DNA of 64,000 nucleotides from NCBI GenBank assembly GCA_903901045.1, contig CAIUPP010000118.1, positions 16,405-80,404 on the forward strand, read 5' to 3'. Positions within the stretch are counted from its first letter, which is position 1. Each line of letters starts with the position of its first letter. Source of the stretch: an uncultured Planctomycetota bacterium (GTDB taxonomy: Bacteria; Planctomycetota; Brocadiia; CAIUPP01). Below the pieces are notes generated by a model. The model was given only the letters and a program-made list of their open reading frames with translations. It was not told where the DNA came from and did not search any database. Shown here piece by piece: positions 36,323 to 44,625 of the stretch. The position numbers and the translations under genes were made by a program.

Positions 36323-36466
36323 ATGTCGGCCATCGACATCAATTTGTCCGGTCCAGGCCGGCCCCTGCGGCGCAGTTGGTCCTTCTGCGTTGGAGCGGGA
36401 CGCGCGAATGAAGGCCTCCGCGCCGACTGGCAGCGCGACCTGCGGCGCGCCATCGCGGAATTATGA
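36323..36466 (+). pseudogene. 5' fragment of a GH39 (beta-xylosidase-like) gene
   Basis: A 47-codon frame with a good AAAGGAGTGAAG site encodes the start of a GH39-like protein: GRPLRRSWSFCVGAGRANEG then LRADWQRDL. In intact family members this W-x-F-C-V-G-A-G-R-A-N-E-G-L-R-A-D-W motif opens a protein of about 500 residues. Here the frame stops right after it (AIAEL, stop) and DNA beyond has no continuation in any frame, so it is a remnant. It sits 46 bases after the redox operon and may be the trace of a deleted xylosidase gene of the same catabolic cluster. Confidence 0.7.
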
Positions 36467-36700
36467 GCGCCGCAGAAGAGGGGGGCTTTGACACTCCGCA
36501 GAGCCCGCACTATAGTGCGCGGCGTGAGGGGGGATAGGAAGGGGTTAGGGAAACGACTCGTGCGTCCCCGGATATCCCCAGGTGGCAGCGTACTGCCACC
36601 GCGCCGCGCCACACCGGATGCCGCGTGTAGCGCGGGCTTCAGCCCGCGTTGCGCCCCAATCGCCATCGCGGGCAAGGCATGCCCTGCCCCTGCAACAGGT
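36467..36700. repeat. Repeat-rich gap with family C and B hairpins
   Basis: Family C (gcgcgggcttcagcccgcg) at 36629-36648 and a B-like palindrome (ggcaaggcatgccctgcc) at 36671-36688 lie in the 340-bp gap before the glycosyltransferase gene. Nothing else is seen. Confidence 0.7.
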
Positions 36701-36728
36701 TCCGGCCTCGCATCCAACCACGCCCCCC

Positions 36729-36757
36729 TTGCGCTCCGCCCCAACTCCACCTACAAT
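36729..36757 (+). promoter_or_regulatory. Candidate promoter for the glycosyltransferase cluster
   Basis: TTGCGC (36729-36734) and TACAAT (36752-36757) have a 17-base spacer, 50 bases before the ATG. Confidence 0.45.
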
Positions 36758-36807
36758 CCTTTCGCGGAACAACTTAGCTTGCGCGACTCGGTTTCGCAGG
36801 ATGCGGC

Positions 36808-38037
36808 ATGAAGATTCTGCTCATCAACAAGTTCTACTACCTCGCCGGCGGCGCGGAGCGGTACGTCTTCGACTGGGAGAAACTGCTGCGCGCGCGGGGA
36901 CATCACGTCAGCCTCTTCTCCATGCGCCACCCGAAGAACCTCCCCTGCGCGCAGGAGCGCTTCTTCGCCGACCCGGTGGCGTTCGACCTCTCGCAATCGG
37001 CCCCGGCGAAACTCAAAGCCGCCGCGCACTCCATCTGGAGCGCCCGGGCGGCGGAGCGTCTGGAGGCGCTGTTGGAGGCGGAGGGGCCGCCCGACGTCGC
37101 GCATCTCCACTCCTTCATGTTCCAACTCACCCCGGCGATCCTCGCGCCGCTGACGGCGCGCGGAATTCCCATCGTGCAGACCAACCACGAGTACGCGCAC
37201 GTCTGCGTCAACCAGCATTTCTACAACCACCGCATCGACCGCATTTGCGAACAGTGCCTGCATCGCGGGCGGCTCGCGCCGCTCTGGACGCGCTGCGTGA
37301 AGGGGTCGCTCGCTGCGAGCGCCGCGGGCTGCGCGGCGGGGCTGGCGGAAGCGTTCTTCGGCCGGCTGCGGACGCGCGTGAGCCGCTTCATCACTCCCGG
37401 CGAATTCATGCGCCGCAAGTTCATCGAAGGGGGCATGCCGCCGGAGCGGGTGTTCCACATCCCGAATTTCGTCGAGTACTCCGCCATCCCCCCGTCGGAC
37501 GCTGCGGGGGATTATCTGCTGTTCTTCGGGCGGCTCGTCGCGCACAAGGGGATTCATTTTTTCCTCGATGCCGCGCGGTTGGCGCCGGAGCTCCCCTGCA
37601 AGGTGGCGGGGGGCGGGCCGCTGGAGGAGGAAGTCCGGCGGCGGATCAGCGCAGAGGGGATTGCGAACGTCGAGCTCCTGGGCCATTGCGAAGGAGAGCG
37701 CTTGTGGGAACTGGTGCGCGGCGCGCGCGCGATGGTGGTCCCCTCCCAGTGGTATGACCCGCAGCCGCTTGTTATTCTGGAGTCGATGGCGGCGGCGCGG
37801 GCGGTGATCGCGGCGGATCTGGCCGGCCCCGCGGAGATGGTGGAGGAGGGGCGCACCGGGCTGCTCGTGCCCCCCTTCGCGCCGGAGCGGCTGGCCGAGG
37901 CGATGCGCCGCCTCTGGGAAGACCCGGAGCGCGCGCGGGAGATGGGCCGCGCAGGCCGGCGGCGCGTCGAGGCGCTGTACGGGCCGGATTTGCACTACGA
38001 GCGCGTGATGAGGCTCTTCGAAGAGGCGACGCGCTGA
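36808..38037 (+). CDS. Family 4 glycosyltransferase (GT-B fold)
   Basis: The 409-residue cytoplasmic GT-B enzyme starts at ATG 36808 (MKILLINKFYYLAGGAERYV, a typical GT4 donor/acceptor loop). It has the DVAHLHSFMFQLT segment, the Cys-rich loop HRIDRICEQCLHRGRL..RCVKGS, then the C-terminal nucleotide-sugar domain with LFFGRLVAHKGIHFFLDA and the E-x7-E motif around VPSQWYDPQPLVILESMA. Its product is likely a surface polysaccharide or glycolipid. The next genes (radical SAM, second GT4, desaturase) run the same way, but 186 bases separate this gene from the radical SAM gene. Confidence 0.9.
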   Translation: MKILLINKFYYLAGGAERYVFDWEKLLRARGHHVSLFSMRHPKNLPCAQERFFADPVAFDLSQSAPAKLKAAAHSIWSARAAERLEALLEAEGPPDVAHLHSFMFQLTPAILAPLTARGIPIVQTNHEYAHVCVNQHFYNHRIDRICEQCLHRGRLAPLWTRCVKGSLAASAAGCAAGLAEAFFGRLRTRVSRFITPGEFMRRKFIEGGMPPERVFHIPNFVEYSAIPPSDAAGDYLLFFGRLVAHKGIHFFLDAARLAPELPCKVAGGGPLEEEVRRRISAEGIANVELLGHCEGERLWELVRGARAMVVPSQWYDPQPLVILESMAAARAVIAADLAGPAEMVEEGRTGLLVPPFAPERLAEAMRRLWEDPERAREMGRAGRRRVEALYGPDLHYERVMRLFEEATR

Positions 38038-38046
38038 GCGCTTTGC

Positions 38047-38185
38047 CGTCATTGCGAGCGGAACGAAGTGGCGCGAAGCACTCTTTCGGAGCCACGTGCG
38101 TCGAGGACGCTCTCCGGCTCTCTTGGCGGTCAGCGCGCGAAAAGATTACTTCGTCCCCCGCAACGGCGGGGTCCTCGCAATGACG
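38047..38185. repeat. Family I-type inverted repeat
   Basis: The ends cgtcattgcgagcgg and cctcgcaatgacg are inverted; the centre has tcttggcggtcagcgcgcga. It lies between the two genes of the glycosyltransferase cluster and before the radical SAM ribosome site. Confidence 0.65.
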
Positions 38186-38223
38186 CCTGTCTCACCGTGC
38201 GCGGAATTCAAGGAGGTGACTGG

Positions 38224-39315
38224 ATGACTCGGGCGATGCCGGTCGACGCCGTCCTGGCGGTTACCTATCGCTGCAACGCGCGCTGCGCGATGTGCGGCAT
38301 CTGGGCCAGCCCGCCGGTGCCGGAGCTGGAGCCGGCGGAATTCGAGAAGCTCCCTCCCACGCTGCGCGACGTCAACCTGACCGGCGGCGAGCCCTTCCTG
38401 CGCGACGACCTGCCGGAGGTGCACGCCGCGGTCCGCCGCGCCTGCCCCCGCGCGAAGACGGTGATCAGCACGAACGGCCTGCTCACCGAGCGCATTGTGA
38501 ACTTCATGACGCAGATGCGCCTGGTCGAGCCCGGCATCGGCGTGGCGGTCTCCCTCGACGGCCCGGCCGAAGTGCATGACAAGCTGCGCGGCGAGCCGGG
38601 GACGTATGACCGCGCCCTGGCCACTGTGCGCGGTCTCCAGAAGGAGGGATTCACCAACCTGCGGCTCGCCTTCACCGCAACTCCGGCCAATGCGGACTGC
38701 ATGGGAACGGTGTATGCCCTGGCGCGCAAGATGCGAGTGGAATTCACCTGCGCCTTCGAGCACGCCAGCGAGCATTATTTCCACCGCCGGGCGCGTGCAG
38801 GTGCGGGCCTCAGCCCGCACACGAACGGCGGCGGGCTAAAGCCCGCCCTACACACGGCCTATGCGGGCGGCCTGGCCAGCGATGAACTGCGCGCGCAGTT
38901 GCAGCAGGTGATGCGCGCGGAGCTTCGCAGTTTCTCCCCCAAGCGATGGGGACGCGCCTACTTCATGAACGGCATCTGGCAGTTCGTCAGCGGGGAGGGG
39001 CGGCCGCTCCCCTGCCGCGCCGGGCGCGACTTCTTTTTCATGGACCCCAGCGGCAACATTTTCGCCTGCAACGCGATGCCCTTCAAGATGGGGAGCCTGA
39101 AAGAGCGGACGTTCGTCGAGGTCTGGAATTCCCCCGACGCCAAAGGGGCGCGCGCCTCCGCGACCGGCTGCGCGAATGGCTGCTGGATGGTCTGCACCGC
39201 GCGCACCGCCATCCTGCGCGCCCGCTGGCGCGCGCTGCGCTGGGCGCTGCGAGCCAAGCTGATGGGTCTGCGTCTGCCCCCCGCCGCAGACGCGACAGGC
39301 AAGGTGAACGCATGA
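38224..39315 (+). CDS. Radical SAM protein with C-terminal Cys-rich (SPASM-like) tail
   Basis: The 363-residue enzyme starts at ATG 38224 behind a strong GGAGGTGACT site. The radical SAM motif is YRCNARCAMCG near residue 15-25; LTGGEPFLRDD and VISTNG follow. The C-terminal Cys-rich part (CRAGRDFFFMDPSGNIFACN and CANGCWMVC) looks like a SPASM domain holding auxiliary clusters. Residues about 190-213 (RARAGAGLSPHTNGGGLKPALH) are encoded by two palindromes at 38791-38856. It overlaps the next glycosyltransferase (ATGA), so it may modify a glycan, lipid or peptide handled by the neighbours. The substrate is unknown. Confidence 0.85.
   Translation: MTRAMPVDAVLAVTYRCNARCAMCGIWASPPVPELEPAEFEKLPPTLRDVNLTGGEPFLRDDLPEVHAAVRRACPRAKTVISTNGLLTERIVNFMTQMRLVEPGIGVAVSLDGPAEVHDKLRGEPGTYDRALATVRGLQKEGFTNLRLAFTATPANADCMGTVYALARKMRVEFTCAFEHASEHYFHRRARAGAGLSPHTNGGGLKPALHTAYAGGLASDELRAQLQQVMRAELRSFSPKRWGRAYFMNGIWQFVSGEGRPLPCRAGRDFFFMDPSGNIFACNAMPFKMGSLKERTFVEVWNSPDAKGARASATGCANGCWMVCTARTAILRARWRALRWALRAKLMGLRLPPAADATGKVNA
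38791..38856. repeat. Two family C-like palindromes in the radical SAM gene
   Basis: gtgcgggcctcagcccgcac and ggcgggctaaagcccgcc lie in tandem, in frame within the coding sequence. They correspond to the region between the SAM barrel and the Cys-rich tail. Confidence 0.85.
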
Positions 39316-40448
39316 AGATCGCCATGATCGGCGCGAAGGGTGCGCCGGCCACCTACGGCGGGGTCGAGCGCCACGTGGAGGAGCTTTCGCGCCGGCTCGC
39401 CGCACGCGGGCATGAGGTGACGATCTACTGCCGCCGCCATTACACCCCTGCCGGCAGCGCACTGCCGAGGGTGACGCTGCGCATTCTGCCGAGCATCCAC
39501 ACTACGCGACTCGACTCGATCTCCCACACCGCGCTGGCCCTGGCGGATGCGGCGCGGGGCGATTTCGACCTGATCCATTTTCACGCCATCGGCCCGTCGT
39601 TGTTGAGCTTTCTGCCGCGCGCATGGCCGGGTCGCCGCGCGGTAGTGGCCACCGTGCATGCGCTGGACTGGCAGCGCCGCAAGTGGGGGCCGGTCGCGCG
39701 CTGGTGGCTGCGGCGCGGGGAATGGGCGGCGACAACCTTCCCGCAGCGCACCATCGTCGTCTCGCGACTGATGGAGGAGCGCTTCCGCAACAGAGGCAAG
39801 CAGGCCATCTACATCCCCAACGGCGTGCCGGAACCGCAGTCCGCGCCCATCTCAGAACTGGCGCGCTACGGAATCGCCGAGCCGGGATTCATCCTCTGGA
39901 TGGGCCGGTTCGTCCCGGAGAAGCGGGTGGAGGATCTGATCGGCGCGGTCCGGGAAATGCCCGCCGTTCGGCAACTGGTGCTGGCGGGGGAGGTGGATGA
40001 CTCCGCGTACTGCCGCCGCCTGCGGGAACTTGCGCGCGGCGAGGCGCGCATTCTCTTCCCCGGCGGGTTGTACGGCGCGGCGAAAAGCGCGGCGCTCAGT
40101 CACGCGGGGGCATTCGTGCTGCCGAGCGAGATGGAGGGGTTCCCCATCGCGCTGCTGGAGGCGATGCGTTACGGACTGCCCGTCCTTGCCAGCAACATCC
40201 CGGAGAACCTGGAGGCGCTGACGCCCGGCGTCAGCGGATTTGCATTCAGAACCGGCGACGCGGGTTCTCTGCGCGAGCGCTTGGACTGGATGCTCTCGCA
40301 CCCGGTCGAGGCGCAGGCCGCCGGCGCGCGGGCGCGGGAAGAGGCCGCGCGGTACGATTGGGAGCGCATCGCGCTGGAGACGGAACGCGTGTACGCCGAG
40401 GCGGCGGCGCTGGCTACCGCCTTAGGGCGCAGCATGGACATGCACTGA
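39312..40448 (+). CDS. Family 4 glycosyltransferase, WcaI/rhamnosyltransferase-like
   Basis: The 378-residue GT-B enzyme begins at ATG 39312 in an ATGA overlap with the radical SAM gene. The N-terminal MKIAMIGAKGAPATYGGVER with HVEELSRRLAARGHEVTIYC matches GT4 enzymes that use a lipid or rhamnose acceptor. The C-terminal domain has LWMGRFVPEKRVEDLI and the donor-binding VLPSEMEGFPIALLEAMRYG. It probably acts with the GT at 36808 in one glycan. The C-terminal end is alanine-rich. Nothing suggests truncation. Confidence 0.9.
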   Translation: MKIAMIGAKGAPATYGGVERHVEELSRRLAARGHEVTIYCRRHYTPAGSALPRVTLRILPSIHTTRLDSISHTALALADAARGDFDLIHFHAIGPSLLSFLPRAWPGRRAVVATVHALDWQRRKWGPVARWWLRRGEWAATTFPQRTIVVSRLMEERFRNRGKQAIYIPNGVPEPQSAPISELARYGIAEPGFILWMGRFVPEKRVEDLIGAVREMPAVRQLVLAGEVDDSAYCRRLRELARGEARILFPGGLYGAAKSAALSHAGAFVLPSEMEGFPIALLEAMRYGLPVLASNIPENLEALTPGVSGFAFRTGDAGSLRERLDWMLSHPVEAQAAGARAREEAARYDWERIALETERVYAEAAALATALGRSMDMH

Positions 40449-40480
40449 CCTGCAAGGTCGGATACCACACCCATTCCCCC

Positions 40481-40509
40481 TTGATTGCGCAGCAGTCCTG
40501 AGATATCCT
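40481..40509 (+). promoter_or_regulatory. Candidate promoter for the desaturase
   Basis: TTGATT (40481-40486) and TATCCT (40504-40509) have a 17-base spacer, 41 bases before the ATG at 40550. Confidence 0.45.
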
Positions 40510-40549
40510 GTTGGAAGAAGCGCCCCAACCTCCATTGAGGACACTCATT

Positions 40550-41686
40550 ATGACAGCCGGTCCGGAGGCCGCGGCACCCGCCAGCCCCCAGCCAGCACAC
40601 GCCTCCAAGCGTGGGCTGAAACTGGAATTCGAGCCAAACGACCCGTTCCGCGCGGAACTGCGCAAGCGCGTGGATGAGTACTTCCAGCGCACCGGCCGCC
40701 CCCGCCAGGACTGCTGGGAAATGTACGCAAAGACGGTCGTTGTCCTCGCCTGCTTCGTGGCCTCTTATCTCCTGCTGGTATTCGTCGCGCAGACCTGGTG
40801 GCAGGGATTGCTGCTGGCGCTGGCGATGGGGCTTTGCACCGCGGGGATCGGCTTCAACATCCAGCACGACGCCGGGCATAAGGCCTATTCAAAACATGCC
40901 TGGGTGAACGGGCTGATGGCCTTCACGCTGGACCTGATCGGTGGCAGTTCCTACGTATGGCGCTGGAAGCATGCGGTGATCCACCACAACTACGTGAACA
41001 TCACCGGCTACGATTACGATATTGACGTCGGCGGCATCGCGCGGTTTACGCCGCGCCAGCCGCAACTCCCGATTCACCGCTGGCAGCATCTGTACATGTG
41101 GCCCCTCTACGGACTGCTGGTGATCAAGTGGCAACTGGTCACCGACTTCCGTTTCCTGATCACCTCGGCGCTGGGGCCGCACGAACTGCCGCGCCCCAGG
41201 GGTTGGGACCTGGCGGTATTCTTCCTGGGCAAAGCGCTCTTCTTCGGCTGGGCGTTTGTCCTGCCCATGTTCTTCCATCCGGTCTGGGTGGTGCTGCTGT
41301 TCTACGTGGTGGCCGCCAGCTTCCTGGGAGTGCTGATGAGCGTCGTGTTCCAGATACCGCATTGCGCGGAGCAGGCGGACTTCCCCATTCCTTCGCCGAA
41401 GACCGGGCGGATGGAGACGCCGTGGGGAGTGCATCAAGTGAACGTCACGCTCGACTTCGCGCGGAAACGCCGGGCGACGTTCTGGTTCGTCGGCGGCCTG
41501 AATTTCCACCGGGAGCACCACCTGTTCCCCGTGATCTGCCACATCAATTACCCGGCGCTGTCCGGCATTGTCGAGCAGACCTGCCGCGATTTCGGGTTGA
41601 AATCCGAGGAGCATCCGACGTTCTGGGGGGGCGTGGCAGCGCACTACCGCTGGCTCAAGAAGATGGGGCGCGAGGGGGCCGAGTAG
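40550..41686 (+). CDS. Fatty acid desaturase, membrane di-iron type
   Basis: The 378-residue integral membrane enzyme inserts a double bond in an acyl chain. Three histidine boxes are intact: HDAGHKAY (H-x3-H), HAVIHHN (H-x3-HH) and FHREHHLFP (H-x2-HH), with four to five hydrophobic segments (VVVLACFVASYLLLVFVAQ, LLLALAMGLCTAGI and FVLPMFFHPVWVVLLFYVVA). The order matches the front-end/delta6-like or acyl-lipid group. An N-terminal proline- and alanine-rich stretch precedes it. The start ATG 40550 follows GAGG. A partial tandem copy of the gene's 3' end lies just downstream (41829-41920). Confidence 0.92.
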   Translation: MTAGPEAAAPASPQPAHASKRGLKLEFEPNDPFRAELRKRVDEYFQRTGRPRQDCWEMYAKTVVVLACFVASYLLLVFVAQTWWQGLLLALAMGLCTAGIGFNIQHDAGHKAYSKHAWVNGLMAFTLDLIGGSSYVWRWKHAVIHHNYVNITGYDYDIDVGGIARFTPRQPQLPIHRWQHLYMWPLYGLLVIKWQLVTDFRFLITSALGPHELPRPRGWDLAVFFLGKALFFGWAFVLPMFFHPVWVVLLFYVVAASFLGVLMSVVFQIPHCAEQADFPIPSPKTGRMETPWGVHQVNVTLDFARKRRATFWFVGGLNFHREHHLFPVICHINYPALSGIVEQTCRDFGLKSEEHPTFWGGVAAHYRWLKKMGREGAE

Positions 41687-41957
41687 CGTCCCGCGTGTAG
41701 AGCGGGCTTCAGCCCGCTTTGCCTGTGCGTGCGCAGTCGCGCGGAGACCATACGAAAACGCGGACTTGATAGTCCGCGTTACACACAGCACGCGAACCAG
41801 ACGTGTAGCGCGGGTTATCAAACCCGCTGGGGGGGGGCGTGGCAGCGCACTACCGCTGGCTCAAGAAAATAGGGCCGAGTAGCGTCCCGCGTGTAGAGCG
41901 GGCTTCAGCCCGCTTTGCCTGCGGAAACCGTGTAGCGCGGGTTATCAAACCCGCGAT
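41631..41957. repeat. Tandem duplication of the desaturase 3' end with family A/C/D hairpins
   Basis: The block gcgtggcagcgcactaccgc (41631) with the following tail and family C hairpin (about 41697-41722) recurs at 41837, 206 bases later, with a short deletion (gatggggcgcgagggggc lost to aatagggc). Family D (41761-41785) and two family A copies (41804-41827, 41931-41957) are interleaved. The second copy is a truncated, untranslated echo of the gene end. Confidence 0.85.
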
Positions 41958-41993
41958 CATCGTTCGTTCTTTCCGACTCCCAGACAGCCGCTG

Positions 41994-43220
41994 CTATCCC
42001 CCCAGCACTTCGGCCGCGACCGAGCGGGTGATGGCCACCCACTTGCGCACGCGTTCGGTGTCCCCCTGCACGGTTTCCACGTCCTTCAGCGTAACGTCCG
42101 CGTGGCAGCCGTTGGCGCGGAAGGCGGAGAAGTCGCGCCGCAGAATATCGCGGATGCGCTTCTCGTCGAACCCATAGCCGACCATGTCCGCCGGGCTGGG
42201 GCGGTAGCTGACGACGTACCGGTCGCCGATCTGTTCGGCGCAGCGCGGCGCATTGGCGAAGGGAGAGACGGCGATGCGCCTGAGGTTGCGGATCTGGCGC
42301 AGCATGCCGATCTTGCGCGTCAAGTCCTCGCAGCATCCGTAGGCGGAGAGGCCGAACTGCTCCAGGATCGGCTTCTGGTAAGTCAGCATGAACTCCTCAT
42401 GCTGCGCGGGGCTGACCAGCGCCATCTCCTGCGAAGCCTGATACCCCCACAGGCGGCTGCGCTGGATCCCGTACGCGCTCGCGGCAGGGGCGGGAAGTTC
42501 CTCGGCGTAGGGCATGGCCTGATTCTGGTGGTCGCTGAGCCCCCAGTCGCCGGCAGCCTCCGCCTCGGACTGCGCCTTCAGCACGCCGTCGCGCAGGAAA
42601 GCCACCAGGCGATGCAGCCACTCCGGATTGTCCGTCATATCCAGCATGACGTTCTCGATGCCGCGCAGGAAGCCCAATTGGGTGGAGAGGTCCCCGGCCC
42701 ACATCTGGTACGCCGGGCCGCGGTCCAGGAAGACCGGGAGGATGTCCCCCATGATCTCCTGCATCATCTCCACGCGCCGGGCGGAGGCGGGTTCGTCAAT
42801 CTCATGGCGCGGCATGCGCAGCTTCTCGACATCCTCCAGCCGCTTGAGGGGGTACTCCCCCTTGAACGCGCCGCCCGGCTCATCGCTGTAATGCCGCACG
42901 ATGTCCACGCCCCAGCCGGCGCACTTATGGACGGCGGGGATGGCCAGCCAGGGCTCGAAGATCGAATCGTCGGCGAAGGTGTCCCAGAAGAGGGCCTGCC
43001 GCAGGTGCGATTCCTGCGACTGCAGGAAGGGATCGGCAATCACGCAGCGGCAGGCGGGCATCTCGACCGCGGCGAAAGCGCGGACGTAGATCAGCGTGCG
43101 CGTGCGCTTGAGGCTGTTGTGCCGCGCCCAGTCCGAGCGGCGGCGCGTCTGGTCCGGGTTGCTTGCGGCCTGCCTGTAGCGGCGCGCGAGGTCGCGCAGA
43201 ATTTCACGGTCTGTGGGCAT
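41994..43220 (-). CDS. Uroporphyrinogen decarboxylase-family protein
   Basis: The 408-residue URO-D/MtaA-like protein folds as a TIM barrel. Landmarks are SAYGCCEDLTRKIGML and VSYRPSPADMVGYG. In place of the substrate arginines of HemE the sequence is divergent; the group includes corrinoid methyltransferases that use zinc, and Cys in GCCE may be a ligand. It is therefore more likely a methyltransferase-like or catabolic enzyme than HemE. It lies 5 bases downstream of the Gfo/Idh/MocA gene, so the two are cotranscribed and perhaps act on the same sugar derivative or osmolyte. The start ATG 43220 has GGGAG upstream. Confidence 0.8.
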   Translation of the reverse strand: MPTDREILRDLARRYRQAASNPDQTRRRSDWARHNSLKRTRTLIYVRAFAAVEMPACRCVIADPFLQSQESHLRQALFWDTFADDSIFEPWLAIPAVHKCAGWGVDIVRHYSDEPGGAFKGEYPLKRLEDVEKLRMPRHEIDEPASARRVEMMQEIMGDILPVFLDRGPAYQMWAGDLSTQLGFLRGIENVMLDMTDNPEWLHRLVAFLRDGVLKAQSEAEAAGDWGLSDHQNQAMPYAEELPAPAASAYGIQRSRLWGYQASQEMALVSPAQHEEFMLTYQKPILEQFGLSAYGCCEDLTRKIGMLRQIRNLRRIAVSPFANAPRCAEQIGDRYVVSYRPSPADMVGYGFDEKRIRDILRRDFSAFRANGCHADVTLKDVETVQGDTERVRKWVAITRSVAAEVLGG

Positions 43221-43225
43221 GGGGG

Positions 43226-44473
43226 TTAAAACTCCCTGAACCGCACATGCGCGTTGGCGCCGTACTCGATCACCACCGGGCGACCGCCGTTGAGGATGGA
43301 CATGCGCCCCGCCTCGATCACCAGTTCGTTGTAGGAACTGTTGGCCGGGGTGGCCAGGACATCCTCGGCGTCGATCTGCTTGATCTGCTCGCGGCGCCTG
43401 GCGATGCTGCCAGCCTCGCCCACGCGCAGCGCGGCGCGGGTCAGCGCCTCGATGCTGCGGTAGCCGTACCCCACCGGCTCCAGCCCCTTGCCGCCGTGGT
43501 ACACCAGCTTGAAATAGTCCGGGCTCGGCTCATGATAGTTCTTTCCGTCCACCGGGCTCTCGAAGGAATACTTCACCCCGCGGTACTGGTCCTCGTGGAA
43601 CACCAGGCAGGCATCCTTGCTCCCCTGGTTGAACATCTTGAGCCCCTGTGCGTTGCCGCCGGGAGCGATGTTCGGATAGCCCATCGCGTCCACCACGCTG
43701 AGCGACGCGCCGTTGTCCCAGAGCACGCGCCCGTCGGTCCAGAGGAACCCTTCCTTGCCGTTCGGATACTTGTCGCGGATGCCGTGGACGCTCACCTCGG
43801 TCGGCATGAGGCCGGTGATGAAGTGCAACTGGTCGATGTAGTGGCAGCCGACGTAGGTGAACATATCGGAATTTTCGCAGGTGCACCAGTTCTGGAAATT
43901 CGAATCGCGGTAGTAATACGGCTCGATCATCACCGCCTGGCCGAGGCGGAAAGTTCCCAGGTTGCCGGAGCGGTAGTGCTGGCGCGCCATGAGCGCGCGG
44001 TCGTCGAAGCGTTTGTGGTACTCGACGCCCACGAACAGCCCCTTCTCCAGCGCGAGCTTCTCGATCTCCATCGCCTGCGCGTACTTCAGCACCAGCGGCT
44101 TGACGGTCAGCACGTGCTGGTTGGCCTCCAGCGCCTTCTTGATCACCGGGTAGTGAAGCTGGTCGGGCAGCGCGACAAAGACGATGTTGCGCTCCGGCAT
44201 CTTCGCCAGGACCTTCTCGAACAGCGCGGGGAATTTCTCATCCGGGTTCACCTTGCGGAAATCCGGGTAGGGAGTGAAGCTCTGGCCGGGGAAGGCCTCC
44301 AGAAGGGTCTTGTCCTCGGCGAGCACCTTGAGCGGCGCGCCGTTGAGCGCGCTGACGGCGATATCGCCGATAACCCCCATGCGCTGGAGCTGGTACAGTG
44401 CCGGGAGGATCTGGACTCCCGTGATCATCCCGCCGCCCACGACGGTAACCTGCGGCAATTTGCTCTTGGCCAT
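43226..44473 (-). CDS. Gfo/Idh/MocA family oxidoreductase
   Basis: The 415-residue NAD(P)-dependent oxidoreductase starts at ATG 44473 behind AAAGGAATTC; a frame extension upstream lacks a site. The Rossmann domain opens VTVVGGGMITGVQILPALYQ. The second-domain motifs include VKPLVLKYAQAMEIEKLA (E-K-P variant with VKP) and GCHYIDQLHFITGLMPTEV, with the substrate His/Asp region. Family members act on sugars, inositols or amino sugars; the substrate is unknown. It is followed by the URO-D-family gene 5 bases later. Confidence 0.88.
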   Translation of the reverse strand: MAKSKLPQVTVVGGGMITGVQILPALYQLQRMGVIGDIAVSALNGAPLKVLAEDKTLLEAFPGQSFTPYPDFRKVNPDEKFPALFEKVLAKMPERNIVFVALPDQLHYPVIKKALEANQHVLTVKPLVLKYAQAMEIEKLALEKGLFVGVEYHKRFDDRALMARQHYRSGNLGTFRLGQAVMIEPYYYRDSNFQNWCTCENSDMFTYVGCHYIDQLHFITGLMPTEVSVHGIRDKYPNGKEGFLWTDGRVLWDNGASLSVVDAMGYPNIAPGGNAQGLKMFNQGSKDACLVFHEDQYRGVKYSFESPVDGKNYHEPSPDYFKLVYHGGKGLEPVGYGYRSIEALTRAALRVGEAGSIARRREQIKQIDAEDVLATPANSSYNELVIEAGRMSILNGGRPVVIEYGANAHVRFREF

Positions 44474-44546
44474 GAGAATTCCTTTCATTCCTGTGTGTTT
44501 ATGCGGCGCCTTGCATGGCGCGCCGGGGAACACGCGGCAGGAAGGT

Positions 44547-44575
44547 ATCATACGAAACAGGGGCGGCGGAGGCAA
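44547..44575 (-). promoter_or_regulatory. Promoter for the Gfo/Idh and URO-D pair
   Basis: On the minus strand TTGCCT (44570-44575) and TATGAT (44547-44552) have a 17-base spacer. It lies back to back with the methyltransferase promoter, about 75 bases before the start. Confidence 0.55.
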
Positions 44576-44588
44576 CTAACGAGCGCCC

Positions 44589-44617
44589 TTGACATATGAC
44601 GTCTGGACGTCTATACT
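44589..44617 (+). promoter_or_regulatory. Strong promoter of the methyltransferase gene with embedded GACGTC repeats
   Basis: TTGACA (44589-44594) and TATACT (44612-44617) are 17 bases apart, close to consensus. Two gacgtc palindromes (gacgtctggacgtc) fill the spacer and could be an operator. The expected start of transcription is about 44624, one to two bases before the ATG, so the message may be leaderless. Confidence 0.75.
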
Positions 44618-44625
44618 GCGCCAGT

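Noticed and set aside
41994..43220. Naming this gene hemE
   Set aside because: Divergent from HemE, lacks visible substrate arginine motifs and is paired with a Gfo/Idh/MocA gene.
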